From NCBI GenBank assembly GCA_001940755.1, contig MEHH01000224.1, positions 1 through 5,002 of the forward strand: a stretch of 5,002 nt of DNA. The letters run 5' to 3'. Position numbers and translations under genes: made by a program. Shown here piece after piece: positions 4,911-5,002 of the stretch. Within the stretch, counting starts at the first letter, position 1. Every line of letters begins with the position of its first letter. The DNA is from Candidatus Heimdallarchaeota archaeon AB_125 (GTDB taxonomy: Archaea; Asgardarchaeota; Heimdallarchaeia; Heimdallarchaeales; Heimdallarchaeaceae). Under the pieces are notes generated by a model. The model searched no databases, was not told the DNA's origin, and saw only the letters and a program-made list of their open reading frames with translations.

Positions 4911-5002
4911 TAACAGAGCTCGAAGCTCAATCTAAGTGGGTAAACCACATACCCTACTACCCCGCCCACAATTCTTGGAGGAAGTGCTTGCGGATCGCCT
5001 TT
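4911..5002 (+). other. G+C-rich block of unknown nature; possible 5' part of a structured RNA or another gene
   Basis: From 4916 to the right edge G+C is 45 of 87 bases (52%), against about 26% in the preceding 50 bases. Possible stems are GAGCT/AGCTC (4916-4920 with 4924-4928), GTGGGT/GCCCAC (4936-4941 with 4964-4969) and, as an alternative, GGGTA/TACCC (4938-4942 with 4950-4954). A TATA-like TTATAATC (4891-4898) on the plus strand would start transcription near 4920, so the plus strand is the likelier one. The alternative is coding: from GTG 4936 the plus frame is open to the edge (22 codons, beginning VGKPHTLLPRPQFLEEVLAD), directly after an in-frame TAA, with no ribosome site. On the minus strand a frame ends at tandem TAGTAG. 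I cannot choose between these and do not recognise a known RNA family. Confidence 0.3.

Noticed and set aside
4936..4954. A five-base stem with a seven-base loop (GGGTA/TACCC) suggests a tRNA anticodon arm.
   Set aside because: No U at the position before the anticodon on either strand, and no T-arm GGTTCGA-type motif or acceptor stem is present.
4977..4991. GGAGGAAGTGC resembles the conserved CR-I/P4 strand of RNase P RNA (GAGGAAAGTCC).
   Set aside because: The universally conserved UC after G-N-A-A-N-N is not matched (GC is found), one A is missing, and the partner strand lies outside the window, so the family cannot be claimed.
4936..5002. An open plus-strand frame from GTG with a protein-like translation.
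   Set aside because: Only 22 codons, no ribosome site, and C-ending codons such as CGC and CCC that are uncommon in the neighbouring genes; kept only as an alternative reading of the G+C-rich block.

Overview
This AT-rich window (roughly one third G+C) looks archaeal. Two genes have an archaeal TATA-like box centred about 26 bases before the ATG and no Shine-Dalgarno site, which is the pattern of leaderless transcripts. Other genes use GGTG or GAGG ribosome binding sites. T-rich terminators without stems follow two of the genes, and the PadR regulator carries a C-terminal zinc ribbon. The lineage cannot be fixed from these genes alone. An uncultured, possibly Asgard-type archaeon would fit, but that is inference.

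Layout, left to right. Bases 1-525 (minus) hold the N-terminal 175 codons of an unrecognised protein with a membrane anchor, whose 3' end lies outside the window. Bases 609-2196 (minus) are a two-gene operon: a PadR-family repressor with a zinc ribbon (1675-2196, TTG start), then a six-pass membrane protein with an N-terminal HAAS-like domain (609-1664). The second gene's ribosome site overlaps the first gene's stop. A 160-base divergent intergenic region (2197-2356) contains a TATA box usable in both directions and three copies of a TATACTA-like half-site, probably the PadR operator. To its right, on the plus strand, is a protein made of eight gapless 34-residue TPR repeats (2357-3280). It meets tail to tail, sharing a TTAA that provides both stop codons, a minus-strand gene for a membrane-anchored M23-like (LytM-type) metallopeptidase-fold protein (3277-3924). 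Next is a minus-strand double-GNAT acetyltransferase-like protein (3986-4867). The last ~90 bases (4911-5002) change abruptly to about 52% G+C with possible hairpins; this may be the start of a structured RNA or of a different gene, and is unresolved.

How the genes may work together: the PadR/HAAS pair is a self-contained envelope or stress-sensing module in which PadR probably represses its own operon, and perhaps the divergent TPR gene, while the HAAS-like protein relays a membrane state. The M23-like protein, the partial protein at the left edge and the HAAS protein are all membrane-anchored, but nothing in the sequence ties them into one pathway. I do not see a clearly new multi-gene system. 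The most unusual items are the M23-like protein that lacks the usual catalytic histidine, the zinc-ribbon PadR with its operator, and the G+C-rich block at the right edge.
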